Shown: positions 35,290 through 42,757 of the stretch, in pieces | Position numbering within the stretch: the stretch's first letter is position 1 | How the letters are laid out: the number at the start of each line of letters is the position of its first letter | Assembly: GCA_946413985.1 (NCBI GenBank) | Contig: CAMKMS010000008.1 | Location: forward strand, 1-42,757 | Reading direction: 5' to 3' | DNA length: 42,757 nucleotides | Source: an uncultured Mycoplasmatota bacterium | GTDB lineage: Bacteria > Bacillota_I > Bacilli_A > RF39 > UBA660 | Program-made: the position numbers and the translations under genes | Notes under the pieces: generated by a model | Database searches by the model: none | The model's input: only the letters and a program-made list of their open reading frames with translations | Told to the model about the DNA's origin: nothing

Positions 35290-36801
35290 TTATTTAATTA
35301 AAACATTACCATTCATTTCTTTTGGAATATCAATATTCATCAGATAAAGCATAGTTGGTGCTATATCAGATAGATTTCCTTCTTTTAATGTTAAATCTTT
35401 TTTAGTAATAATAAATGGAACTTTTTCTAAAGTATGACTAGTTACTGGAACATGATTTTCATCCCACATAGTATCACAATTTCCATGATCAGCAGTAATA
35501 AACATAAGTCCATTCATACTTACTACTTTATCATATATCTTCTTTAAACATTCATCTAAACATTCAACAGCTTTAACCGCTGCTTCATAAACACCAGTAT
35601 GACCTACCATATCACCATTAGCAAAATTTAAAATTACTACATCATATATACCTTTTTCAAGTTCACTTAACAGTGCATCAGTTACTTCATAAGCACTCAT
35701 TTCTGGTTTTAAATCATAAGTTGCTACTTTAGGAGATGGTATTAATATTTTCTTTTCATTTTTATAATCCATTTCAAGTCCACCATCAAAGAAAAATGTA
35801 ACATGAGCATATTTCTCAGTTTCAGCGATTCTAAGTTGTGATAAATTGTTTTCTTCTAATATATCACCAAGTTTGTTATTTAAACTTATTTCATCAAATG
35901 CATGTGGACATTTAACAGTATCAACAACTTTCATCATAGTTGCACATTTTAAATTATTAAATTCTTTAATATGCATATCTTTTTCTAAAGCAATATCTTT
36001 ATATTCATTTGGATTAGTAATGCAAGTAAACATCTCTCTTAATCTATCTTTTCTAAAATTGAAAGTAATTACTCCATCATTATCATTTAATTCTAAACCT
36101 TCATTTATAATACTAGGAATTACAAATTCATCAGTAATATCTTTAGAATACATATCATCAATTAATTCTTTAGAAGTTTTATATTTTGGTGCTTCTCCAT
36201 AAACAATAGCATCATAAGCAAGTTTTAATCTATCAAAATTATTATCTCTATCCATAGAATAATATCTACCACTAATAGTAGCTATTTTTCCATAATTTAA
36301 GTCTTCTATTTCTTTTATATAAGTATAGGCACTCTTAGGATTTACATCTCTTCCATCTAAAAACATATGATAAACTACTTCAACATTATAATTTTTACAT
36401 AATTCTATTAATGCTTTTAAATGATTTATATGAGAGTGTACTCCTCCATCACTTAAAAGACCCATTATATGAAGACGAGATTTATTATTTTTAACATGAT
36501 TAATAACATCAAGTAGTACTTTATTATTAAAAAATGATTTATCTTTTATAAACATATTAATAAGTTCAAGTGGTTGATAAACTATTCTTCCTGCTCCAAT
36601 ATTAGTATGACCTACTTCACTATTTCCCATTTGCCCATGAGGTAGTCCAACTGCTTCTTCACTAGCATTCAAAAGAGTATGAGGAAAGTTTTCCCATAAA
36701 TAATCAAAAGTTGGTTTTTTAGCATTATAAAAAGCATTACCATCTGTTTCTTTTCTCATTCCACAACCATCAAGTATTGTAAGTATAATTGGTTTTTTCA
36801 T
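35290..36801 (-). CDS. gpmI: 2,3-bisphosphoglycerate-independent phosphoglycerate mutase
   Basis: A 503-residue alkaline-phosphatase-superfamily enzyme that interconverts 3- and 2-phosphoglycerate in glycolysis. It starts ILTILDGCG, with metal-binding Asp near residue 10. The catalytic Ser lies in MGNSEVGH near 61, and the phosphatase-like metal ligands in FANGDMVGHTG, TADHGN and HTLEKVPF. Its Mn-dependence is known for spore formers, where pH control of this enzyme matters during sporulation (family knowledge). The ribosome binding site GGAGG precedes the ATG. It stands alone here rather than beside pgk, tpi and eno. Confidence 0.97.
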   Translation of the reverse strand: MKKPIILTILDGCGMRKETDGNAFYNAKKPTFDYLWENFPHTLLNASEEAVGLPHGQMGNSEVGHTNIGAGRIVYQPLELINMFIKDKSFFNNKVLLDVINHVKNNKSRLHIMGLLSDGGVHSHINHLKALIELCKNYNVEVVYHMFLDGRDVNPKSAYTYIKEIEDLNYGKIATISGRYYSMDRDNNFDRLKLAYDAIVYGEAPKYKTSKELIDDMYSKDITDEFVIPSIINEGLELNDNDGVITFNFRKDRLREMFTCITNPNEYKDIALEKDMHIKEFNNLKCATMMKVVDTVKCPHAFDEISLNNKLGDILEENNLSQLRIAETEKYAHVTFFFDGGLEMDYKNEKKILIPSPKVATYDLKPEMSAYEVTDALLSELEKGIYDVVILNFANGDMVGHTGVYEAAVKAVECLDECLKKIYDKVVSMNGLMFITADHGNCDTMWDENHVPVTSHTLEKVPFIITKKDLTLKEGNLSDIAPTMLYLMNIDIPKEMNGNVLIK

Positions 36802-36841
36802 TTTAATTCCTCCATTATTGCATACATAAAAAGTATATCAC

Positions 36842-36872
36842 AAAAAAAGAATAAATAATAATTATTTATTCT
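36842..36872 (-). terminator. Terminator after the acyl-CoA synthetase gene
   Basis: Long near-perfect stem AGAATAAATAAT / ATTATTTATTCT (36848-36859, 36861-36872) followed by T7 on the minus strand. Confidence 0.85.
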
Positions 36873-38613
36873 GATTTTCTTCTTTTTCAATTGTTCTATA
36901 ATCTATTTTCCCATATAAAGTTTTAGGTAAATCATCTCTAAATTCAAAATCTTTTGGCATAGCATATACTGATAATTCACGTCTGCATAATGCTTTAATT
37001 TCTGCTTTTACTTTAGCAGTATTAGTTGTTCCTTTTTTTAGAACAATGAATGCTTTTGGAACATGCATCTTATATGGATGAGGTATTCCAATAACACATA
37101 CTTTATCTACAGCAGTATGCTTTGAAATTACATTTTCAATTTGAGAAGGATAAACATTAAATCCAGAAACAATAATCATACGTTTTAATCTTTGAGTATA
37201 ATATACAATACCATTTAATGAAATATATCCAATATCTCCAGTATGAAGCCATAATTCACCATCATCATGACGTCTTAAAACATTATCTGTTTCTTCTTTA
37301 TTATTTAAGTATCCCATCATTAAAGTAGGACCATTTACACATATTTCTCCTTCTGTTCCAAGAGGAAGTTCTTTATGTGTTTCAGGATCACATATTTTAT
37401 ATCTATTACCAACCATTGGAATACCAATACTTCCTGGTTCATTAGTTCCAGGGAATGTATAACAAGTTGCTGCTACGCTTTCTGTCATACCATAACCTTT
37501 AGCAATATTAATTTTTGCTCCATGTTCATGTAACCATTTATTAATTTTCATTTCTTGAGGAATTGTTAATAAATCTCCTCCACTAACTATATATTTAAGG
37601 CCACTCATATCAACATCAGCAAATCTCTTGTTATTCATCATTCCTTCCCATAAAGTTGGAACACCAAGTATAACATTAGGTTTATCATATTTCCATATTT
37701 TATAAAATCTTTTTTCATCATATTGAGGAACTAATATAGTTTCAACTCTCAAACAAAGAGGAGTATGAACACATACACCAAGGCCAAATCCATGAAATAT
37801 AGGAAGTATTGTAACAATCTTATCTTTTGGTCTTACATCAATAACATTAACAGCGCTTTGTTGAGCTAATGCATTAAAACTAGCATTTGAAATAACAATT
37901 CCTTTAGGTTTACCAGTAGTACCACCACTATGAAGTATTAAAGCAGCATCTTCTGGTTTAACATCAGCCGTGAATGGTTTTTTATTTTGAATACCAGCAT
38001 CAATGAAATCAGCCCATGTCATATAAGCATGATCACTTCTTTTTGGCTTTTTAACTTTTATTCCTTTAAAAATATTATATCCAATAGATAAAGCAAGTGG
38101 CATACTTTGACTAGGTGAAATCAAAATAGTTTTATAAACTAAACTTTCTTCAATTACCTCTTTATAATTTTCATAATCAAAATCTACTAAAAATAAAAAT
38201 CTAGTCTTGGATTCATTTAAATATATTTTAAGTTCATCCTTACTTGATAATGGATGAATAATATCACATATAGCACCTATTTTATTACAAGCATAAAAAA
38301 CATATATTGCTTCTGGCATATTAGGAGTACATATTGTAACAATATCTCCTTCTTTAACACCAAATTCTCTAAGTCCTCTAGCACATACATTTATACTTTT
38401 GAAAAAGTCATAGTATGTGATTCTATTATCAAAATAATTAAGCGCTATTAAATCTTTATCATCACCCACATTATCTTTCATGAAATGATAAATAGATTTT
38501 TTAGTAAATTTTATACTTCTTTCTTCTCTACTATAATAATCTAGCCAAGGTTCATTTTTTTTCTTTGGTTTAAATATATTTTTAATTTTAAAACCTATTT
38601 TTTCAAATATCAT
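36862..38613 (-). CDS. AMP-forming acyl-CoA synthetase (fatty acid--CoA ligase family)
   Basis: A 583-residue adenylate-forming enzyme (ANL superfamily). The phosphate-binding loop is LHSGGTTGKPKG near residue 233. GYGMTES (A5) follows, then LWLHTGDIGYI (A7), RLKRMIIVSGFNVYPSQIE (A8) and the catalytic Lys in KTLYGKIDY (A10) near the C-terminus. It activates a carboxylic acid as an acyl-adenylate and transfers it to CoA; a medium- or long-chain fatty acid is the likely substrate but cannot be fixed from sequence. A short basic stretch at the N-terminus could associate with the membrane. The ribosome binding site is GAGGAG, 37 bases after the fau stop. It is the last gene of the lysA-fau unit and ends in a strong terminator. 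Confidence 0.92.
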   Translation of the reverse strand: MIFEKIGFKIKNIFKPKKKNEPWLDYYSREERSIKFTKKSIYHFMKDNVGDDKDLIALNYFDNRITYYDFFKSINVCARGLREFGVKEGDIVTICTPNMPEAIYVFYACNKIGAICDIIHPLSSKDELKIYLNESKTRFLFLVDFDYENYKEVIEESLVYKTILISPSQSMPLALSIGYNIFKGIKVKKPKRSDHAYMTWADFIDAGIQNKKPFTADVKPEDAALILHSGGTTGKPKGIVISNASFNALAQQSAVNVIDVRPKDKIVTILPIFHGFGLGVCVHTPLCLRVETILVPQYDEKRFYKIWKYDKPNVILGVPTLWEGMMNNKRFADVDMSGLKYIVSGGDLLTIPQEMKINKWLHEHGAKINIAKGYGMTESVAATCYTFPGTNEPGSIGIPMVGNRYKICDPETHKELPLGTEGEICVNGPTLMMGYLNNKEETDNVLRRHDDGELWLHTGDIGYISLNGIVYYTQRLKRMIIVSGFNVYPSQIENVISKHTAVDKVCVIGIPHPYKMHVPKAFIVLKKGTTNTAKVKAEIKALCRRELSVYAMPKDFEFRDDLPKTLYGKIDYRTIEKEENQNK

Positions 38614-38650
38614 ATTATTCTCCTCTTTTTTTATGTACTTAATTATTATA

Positions 38651-39193
38651 TCATGAGTAAATATTTTTTTCAGTAATAATATATTTTAATTTTATATCAT
38701 TTTCATTAGTTTGTATTTCTTCTTCACTGATTTGTTCTTCAAAACATAAACCTATAGTTTGTCCAATATATCCTTCTAAATATTTATCATAAAATCCTTT
38801 GCCAAACCCTATTCTATTTAGTTCTTTATCAAAACAAACACCTGGAAGTACTATTAAATCAATACTATTTTTATCAAATATTATTCCACCCTCTGGTTCC
38901 ATTATACCAAAATTACTCTTTTTTAGATTATTAAATGAATTAATTTTATAAAACACCATGTATTCACCAATTACTTTAGGAAGAAGAACAGTTTTATTAT
39001 TTTCAAGACTATATTTAATCATTCTTAAAGTATTAACTTCACTTCTAAGTGGATAATAAAAGGCAATAACATTAGCATTATTAAATTCTTCAAGTTGAAT
39101 TAATCTATTAAATATTTCATTTGATTTAATATCTTTATCAGTAATGTTTTTTCTTATTTCTAAATATTTTTTTCTAAGGACACTTTTATTCAT
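38651..39193 (-). CDS. 5-formyltetrahydrofolate cyclo-ligase
   Basis: A 180-residue protein of the MTHFS/YgfA family, which converts 5-formyl-THF to 5,10-methenyl-THF with ATP. The N-terminal basic segment KSVLRKKYLEIRK, AFYYPLRSEVNT and the C-terminal signature LPGVCFDKELNRIGFGKGFYD are all present. Its start overlaps the lysA stop by one base (TAATG) and has AGGTGA upstream, so translation is probably coupled to lysA. Confidence 0.93.
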   Translation of the reverse strand: MNKSVLRKKYLEIRKNITDKDIKSNEIFNRLIQLEEFNNANVIAFYYPLRSEVNTLRMIKYSLENNKTVLLPKVIGEYMVFYKINSFNNLKKSNFGIMEPEGGIIFDKNSIDLIVLPGVCFDKELNRIGFGKGFYDKYLEGYIGQTIGLCFEEQISEEEIQTNENDIKLKYIITEKNIYS

Positions 39194-40410
39194 TATTCAC
39201 CTATAAAATTAGATAACATACCTTCTAGTGTATCTCTTTTTCTAATTAATATATCTTTATGATCAGATGTTATTAATACTTCAGCAGGTCTACATCTTAA
39301 GTTATAATTTGATGCCATTGAATAACCATAAGCACCTGCATTATAAACAATTATAGCATCATCCACACAAGATTTACTAAGTAATCTATCACTACCCAAA
39401 ATATCACCAGATTCACAAATATTGCCTACTACTGTATACGTTTCTTTTAAATCATTTTCTTCTTTTTGCAATACTTTAATTTCATGATAAGAATCATATA
39501 AAATCGGTCTCATTAAAGTATTAAATCCAATATCACAACCAAGATAGTTTGTATTATAGTTTTCTTTTATTGATGTTACACTTCCAATTATAATTCCTGC
39601 TTCAGCTACTATGTATCTACCTGGTTCAATATAAAAAGTAACATCTTTATTATCATAACTTTCTAAAAAATTAGAAATCATTTTATCTAATTCTATAGAT
39701 AATTTTTTTAAATTTAATCTTTCTTCATTATGATAAGGAACACCAAATCCACCACCAAGATCTATTATTTTTAATCCATTAAATTCATGAGCTATCTCTA
39801 AAATATTTTTAACGCCTTCTAAAAAATCATTATAGTTTAAAAACAATGATCCAATGTGTTGATTAATTCCTACTAAATTTAATTTATACTTTTCAATTAT
39901 TTTCTTAACATCTTCTATAAATTCTCTTTGAACACCAAATTTAGTTTTCTTTCCGCCAGTAATTACTTTTTCATGATGGCCAGAACCTACTCCGGGATTA
40001 AAACGAACAATAATATCTCCTCCTGGATTTAAAGAACCATAAGTTTCAAGTTGACTAATTGAATCAACACTAATCAATACATTTTCTTTTATTATCTCTT
40101 TCATTTCAGAAGAACTTATATTATTACAAACATACATTATTTCATTACTTTTATATCCAACTTTTTTCTCAAAAGCAAGTTCAAACGGTGACATAGCATC
40201 AACATGAACACCTTCACTTTTAATTATTTTTAATAATTCAATATTATTATTTGCTTTAAAAGAATAATCAACTATTAACTTTTTATTTGGAAGTAAATTA
40301 ACTAATTCTTTACATCTTTTTCTAATAGTATCTTCATCATACACATATAATGGACTACCATATTTTTTAAGTAAGTTAAAACACTCTTCTTTTTCTAAAA
40401 AATCATTCAT
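39193..40410 (-). CDS. lysA: Diaminopimelate decarboxylase
   Basis: A 405-residue PLP enzyme of the alanine-racemase/ornithine-decarboxylase III fold. The PLP lysine is in VDYSFKAN near residue 47, with HIGS, GGGFGVPY, EPGRYIV, CESGDIL and the C-terminal NAGAYGYSMAS. It makes L-lysine from meso-diaminopimelate, the last step of the pathway. Start ATG at 40410 behind GGAGG; an in-frame TTG five codons earlier overlaps that ribosome binding site. No other lysine biosynthesis genes are nearby, and the next genes are for folate and acyl-CoA metabolism. A TATAAT box lies at 40441-40446. Confidence 0.95.
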   Translation of the reverse strand: MNDFLEKEECFNLLKKYGSPLYVYDEDTIRKRCKELVNLLPNKKLIVDYSFKANNNIELLKIIKSEGVHVDAMSPFELAFEKKVGYKSNEIMYVCNNISSSEMKEIIKENVLISVDSISQLETYGSLNPGGDIIVRFNPGVGSGHHEKVITGGKKTKFGVQREFIEDVKKIIEKYKLNLVGINQHIGSLFLNYNDFLEGVKNILEIAHEFNGLKIIDLGGGFGVPYHNEERLNLKKLSIELDKMISNFLESYDNKDVTFYIEPGRYIVAEAGIIIGSVTSIKENYNTNYLGCDIGFNTLMRPILYDSYHEIKVLQKEENDLKETYTVVGNICESGDILGSDRLLSKSCVDDAIIVYNAGAYGYSMASNYNLRCRPAEVLITSDHKDILIRKRDTLEGMLSNFIGE

Positions 40411-40467
40411 ATTTTTTACCTCCAACTACGCATTTAATTAATTATAACATAAATTTATCTATTTCAT

Positions 40468-40488
40468 AAAAAAAGAGGATAAATCCTC
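40468..40488 (-). terminator. Terminator after the large prepilin gene
   Basis: Stem GAGGA / TCCTC with a short loop (40475-40488) followed by seven T on the minus strand. Confidence 0.8.
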
Positions 40489-40489
40489 A

Positions 40490-41530
40490 TTATAAATCAG
40501 ATGTGCTAACTATTATAACAGGGCGTAAAAAATTAGCGCTAAAAAAATTTCCACTACTAAAAACACCATGTGGCCAATAGCAATATAGCACTTTATTATC
40601 TCTTGCAGATCCTAGCCAATAATCACTACTCTTTAATGCATTCTTAGCATATAAATTTGTTGAAGTATGCATTGTATTTGCTTCCTCATATGATAACAAT
40701 CTACCTGTTACTCTTACATCAGTTGCATTTGAAATTTTATTTGTATATGCATTAATATATGAATACAATGAACTGTTGCTATCATATACGTATGGATAAG
40801 GATTATTATACCTAGTACCATATGTATTTTTTATTCCACTTGTTCCAGAACAATTCCAAGAATTGCCATCATACGAATAATTACAATTATCCCAATATCC
40901 AGTTTCAGAAAAAACAACTTTATCTGTATTTAATAAAACTGATGATTGACTATTTAAAGTAGTAATTATTGCATACTTTGTTAGCAATATTGTTTCATTT
41001 TCATCACTACTTACTACATAAAAATTTTCATCTGCAATTGTCAATTCATCTCCAGAAGTTATTTTATCTGGGATTTGTCTTGTAACAAACTTAGCAATAC
41101 TTCCAGAAATTGTTAATATATCATCTTGACTAATACTTGATATCTGAACTACATTATCTATGTCTTCTATTTTTAAATCATTACCAACATATTCATATTG
41201 ATAGGTTCCATCTGTTGCTTCAAATTTAACTATATTACCTGCTTTATTTATTTTTATATAATAATCTATTTCTTTTCTACCAGACATTTTAAGTGGATTT
41301 TTGCAGCCATCACCACATTTAGAATAAATTTTATATTCAGTCTCATACATAGAATCATTTATCCATTGTTGTTGAGCAGTTTTTACTATTATTTTAATTT
41401 CCGTTGTAAATGAATTCTTTTTTGCTTCATTAAATAAACTCATTATATTTGGTAATGCTATTATTACTAGTATCGCTAAAATTGCAATTACTGCTAGTAA
41501 TTCCACCAATGTAAAACCTTTTTTATTCAT
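40490..41530 (-). CDS. Prepilin with an extra C-terminal domain (candidate pilus-tip or adhesin subunit)
   Basis: A 346-residue protein. The N-terminus is a prepilin: KGFTLVELL with processing after Gly5 and Glu at mature position 5, then a hydrophobic helix. From about residue 150 comes a larger domain, with SGDELTIADENFYVVSSDENETILL followed by a C-terminal block with YWLGSARDNKVLYCYW and LRPVIIVS. That block resembles the bacterial C-type-lectin-like or DUF6273-type modules, in which Y/F-W-L and R-P-V recur. It could display a binding domain on a pilus. The ribosome binding site AGAGG precedes the ATG at 41530. It is divergent from the gene at 41635. The prepilin assignment is firm; the domain name is tentative. 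Confidence 0.85.
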   Translation of the reverse strand: MNKKGFTLVELLAVIAILAILVIIALPNIMSLFNEAKKNSFTTEIKIIVKTAQQQWINDSMYETEYKIYSKCGDGCKNPLKMSGRKEIDYYIKINKAGNIVKFEATDGTYQYEYVGNDLKIEDIDNVVQISSISQDDILTISGSIAKFVTRQIPDKITSGDELTIADENFYVVSSDENETILLTKYAIITTLNSQSSVLLNTDKVVFSETGYWDNCNYSYDGNSWNCSGTSGIKNTYGTRYNNPYPYVYDSNSSLYSYINAYTNKISNATDVRVTGRLLSYEEANTMHTSTNLYAKNALKSSDYWLGSARDNKVLYCYWPHGVFSSGNFFSANFLRPVIIVSTSDL

Positions 41531-41557
41531 TGTATTACCTCTTCCTATTACGTTTTG

Positions 41558-41586
41558 ATTTTATCATTTTTAATAGAAACAATCAA
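41558..41586 (-). promoter_or_regulatory. Promoter of the large prepilin gene
   Basis: TTGATT (41581-41586), 17-base spacer, TAAAAT (41558-41563). It is four bases from the -35 box of the divergent promoter at 41591. Confidence 0.6.
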
Positions 41587-41590
41587 TATG

Positions 41591-41618
41591 TTTACAAATT
41601 ACATTTATATGTTATAAT
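41591..41618 (+). promoter_or_regulatory. Promoter of the 267-residue unknown gene
   Basis: TTTACA (41591-41596), 16-base spacer, TATAAT (41613-41618), then AGGAGG and the ATG. The transcript leader is very short. Confidence 0.65.
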
Positions 41619-41634
41619 TTTTTTAGGAGGTTTT

Positions 41635-42438
41635 ATGGATAATAATTATAAATATAGTGAAATTATTTTAGCTCTTAGAGAAGAATATCGTAAATACGAA
41701 AAATTACTAAAGAGGTTAGAAAAATTATTAGTTGTACGAAATTATGATGTTAATATTAAAGCAACAATTGGCCCTGATTATACAGAAAAAGAAATTAATA
41801 ATATACGTATAGATATTTATGAAAAACAAAGCAATATTAAAAGAATACTACATGTTATTAAATTAACAATGATGGGAGTTCATACACTTGGTGAACCACA
41901 TAGAATAGTAACAAAAGATGATGATACATATTTACTCATAATCGATAATTCAATATCTTCAAATTTATATAATCTGGATCCAAAATTTCATCCTGAGTTT
42001 ATTGACAAAAAAGCGTTTGATGAAACTGCAGATGAAATAATGAATTCTGATTTTATAAAGTTACCAGGCTACTTTGAAAGTCTTGATCGTGTACAATCTT
42101 TAACAATGAGTACTGGAGGTATTTCATTAAGTGAGAATTATGGTTATAATGCAAATACTTTCTCATATGTTGGTTATAATCCTAAAAATGATTCATTAGA
42201 CTCAATAATAAGTAATGGAGAAAAATCAATTTTAATAAGGTTATTAGATACAAGAATACCTAAAGATTATATACCAAATGAATATAGAGTAATTATTGAA
42301 AAATCACTTAAAGAAAATAAAAAGTTTTCTAATGATGTAGATGTAGATTCTCCAATTAATAGAAGATGCGAATTAGAAATAATAGAAAAGCCATATAATT
42401 ATGGACTTGTAAGAAAAAATAGATTTAAAAATCAATAA
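41635..42438 (+). CDS. Uncharacterised soluble protein
   Basis: A 267-residue protein. The start is the ATG at 41635 with a perfect AGGAGG; the frame is open upstream but that part overlaps the promoter. The N-terminal 60 residues look helical and charged (ALREEYRKYEKLLKRLEKLL), then a mixed region containing TKDDDTYLLIIDNSISS, and a basic C-terminus. No signal peptide or membrane helix. No family is recognised. Its own promoter is back-to-back with that of the large prepilin, so shared regulation is possible. Confidence 0.7.
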   Translation: MDNNYKYSEIILALREEYRKYEKLLKRLEKLLVVRNYDVNIKATIGPDYTEKEINNIRIDIYEKQSNIKRILHVIKLTMMGVHTLGEPHRIVTKDDDTYLLIIDNSISSNLYNLDPKFHPEFIDKKAFDETADEIMNSDFIKLPGYFESLDRVQSLTMSTGGISLSENYGYNANTFSYVGYNPKNDSLDSIISNGEKSILIRLLDTRIPKDYIPNEYRVIIEKSLKENKKFSNDVDVDSPINRRCELEIIEKPYNYGLVRKNRFKNQ

Positions 42439-42442
42439 AAAA

Positions 42443-42469
42443 CACAAGTTATATACTTGTGCTTTTTTT
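42443..42469 (+). terminator. Terminator after the 267-residue unknown gene
   Basis: Stem CACAAGT / ACTTGTG with a 5-base loop, followed by a T-run on the plus strand. Confidence 0.85.
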
Positions 42470-42567
42470 ATATACGTGAAAATGACTTTTTCTTAAGACA
42501 ATAACATTATAATTTATATGGATATAAATACTCTATGTTACAAATATATTATATTTCCATTTCTTTT

Positions 42568-42757
42568 TCATTTCTTTGTAACGCCTGTTTCTTCATTGTA
42601 ACAATTAATAACAGCTTCTAAAGTATATTTGGCATATAACATAATTTGTTGTTTTGAATCATGCATTCCACAGACAATTTGTCTAAAATTAGCACCACTA
42701 AGCATTCCTACAAGTCCTGTTCCAATAGCAATTGTTGCAATAGGTTCATCATTAACA
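42568..42757 (-). CDS. 3' end of an unidentified gene (start outside window)
   Basis: The last 62 codons of a minus-strand gene, ending in TGA at 42568-42570. The visible part begins with an Ala/Gly-rich hydrophobic stretch (ATIAIGTGLVGML) and continues GANFRQIVCGMHDSKQQIM and LEAVINCYNEETG. It is a coherent coding pattern with no internal stop. Too little is visible to assign a family. Confidence 0.55.
   Translation of the reverse strand, partial: VNDEPIATIAIGTGLVGMLSGANFRQIVCGMHDSKQQIMLYAKYTLEAVINCYNEETGVTKK

Noticed and set aside
35846-36202. 118-codon plus-strand open frame inside gpmI
   Set aside because: Antisense shadow in AT-rich DNA; no ribosome binding site, Ser/Leu/Ile-rich composition.
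40490-40700. Diversity-generating retroelement variable region
   Set aside because: The protein end looks similar, but no reverse transcriptase or template repeat is present, so it is kept only as a question in the findings.
1-42757. UGA read as tryptophan (Mycoplasma-type code)
   Set aside because: No in-frame TGA interrupts any of the long genes, Trp is written TGG throughout, and one gene (42568) ends in TGA.
1-42757. CRISPR arrays, tRNA or rRNA genes, insertion sequences, prophage
   Set aside because: No repeat-spacer pattern, cloverleaf or rRNA sequence, transposase, integrase or terminal repeats were seen. The repeated motifs at about 9460 and 34310 are T-box stem I elements.

Overview
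This is a 42.8 kb stretch of a very AT-rich bacterial chromosome. Gene content points to an anaerobic, low-GC, Gram-positive endospore former (Bacillota). It has a PolC-type replicase, the sporulation genes sigK and spoIVA, T-box-controlled aminoacyl-tRNA synthetases, a strictly anaerobic class III ribonucleotide reductase and strong AGGAGG-type ribosome binding sites. Every long reading frame is open with UGA treated as stop, so the standard bacterial code applies. I cannot place it to order; a gut-type Bacilli (Erysipelotrichia- or RF39-like) or a small-genome Clostridia is plausible. There are no tRNA, rRNA, IS, phage or CRISPR signatures. Almost everything is on the minus strand; only sigK, a YqfQ-like small gene and one unknown gene are on the plus strand.

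Layout. 1-2133: most of a large secreted Cys-rich protein (C-terminus outside the window). 2205-5245: the nrdD-nrdG locus, in which NrdD is split: the 757-codon frame stops before the glycyl-radical segment, and that segment is a separate 51-codon gene with its own ribosome binding site, overlapping nrdG. 5497-6198: sigK. 6216-9563: ileS with an isoleucine T-box leader and promoter. 9547-12667: a kinase-like gene, a prepilin peptidase and a GspF/PilC-type pilus membrane protein. 12777-14780: a YqfQ-like small gene facing lepA. 14819-16682: a SipW-type secreted protein overlapping an unknown cytosolic protein. 16792-20646: an apparent uvrA / 72-aa gene / mscS unit. 20722-25671: an orphan prepilin, a 62-aa gene, spoIVA and a divergent SecA-like ATPase. 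25747-31142: polC and walJ. 31143-32599: a small membrane protein and a membrane-anchored, SleB-like wall hydrolase. 32661-34411: lysS with a lysine T-box leader. 34415-36801: an unknown gene and gpmI. 36862-40410: lysA, a 5-formyl-THF cyclo-ligase gene and an acyl-CoA synthetase as one unit. 40490-42438: a large prepilin with a non-pilin tail, divergent from an unknown gene. 42568-42757: the 3' end of one more minus-strand gene.

How it fits together. Much of the window is housekeeping: replication, repair, translation, central carbon and lysine/folate metabolism. Interspersed are envelope functions: prepilins with their peptidase and platform protein but no assembly ATPase in view, SipW-type and Cys-rich secreted proteins, and a wall hydrolase. 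Two sporulation genes are present. The most unusual element is the split anaerobic ribonucleotide reductase. No gene-free interval exceeds about 300 bases; the longest (about 240-270 bp) are the two T-box leaders and the nrdD/sigK divergent region.
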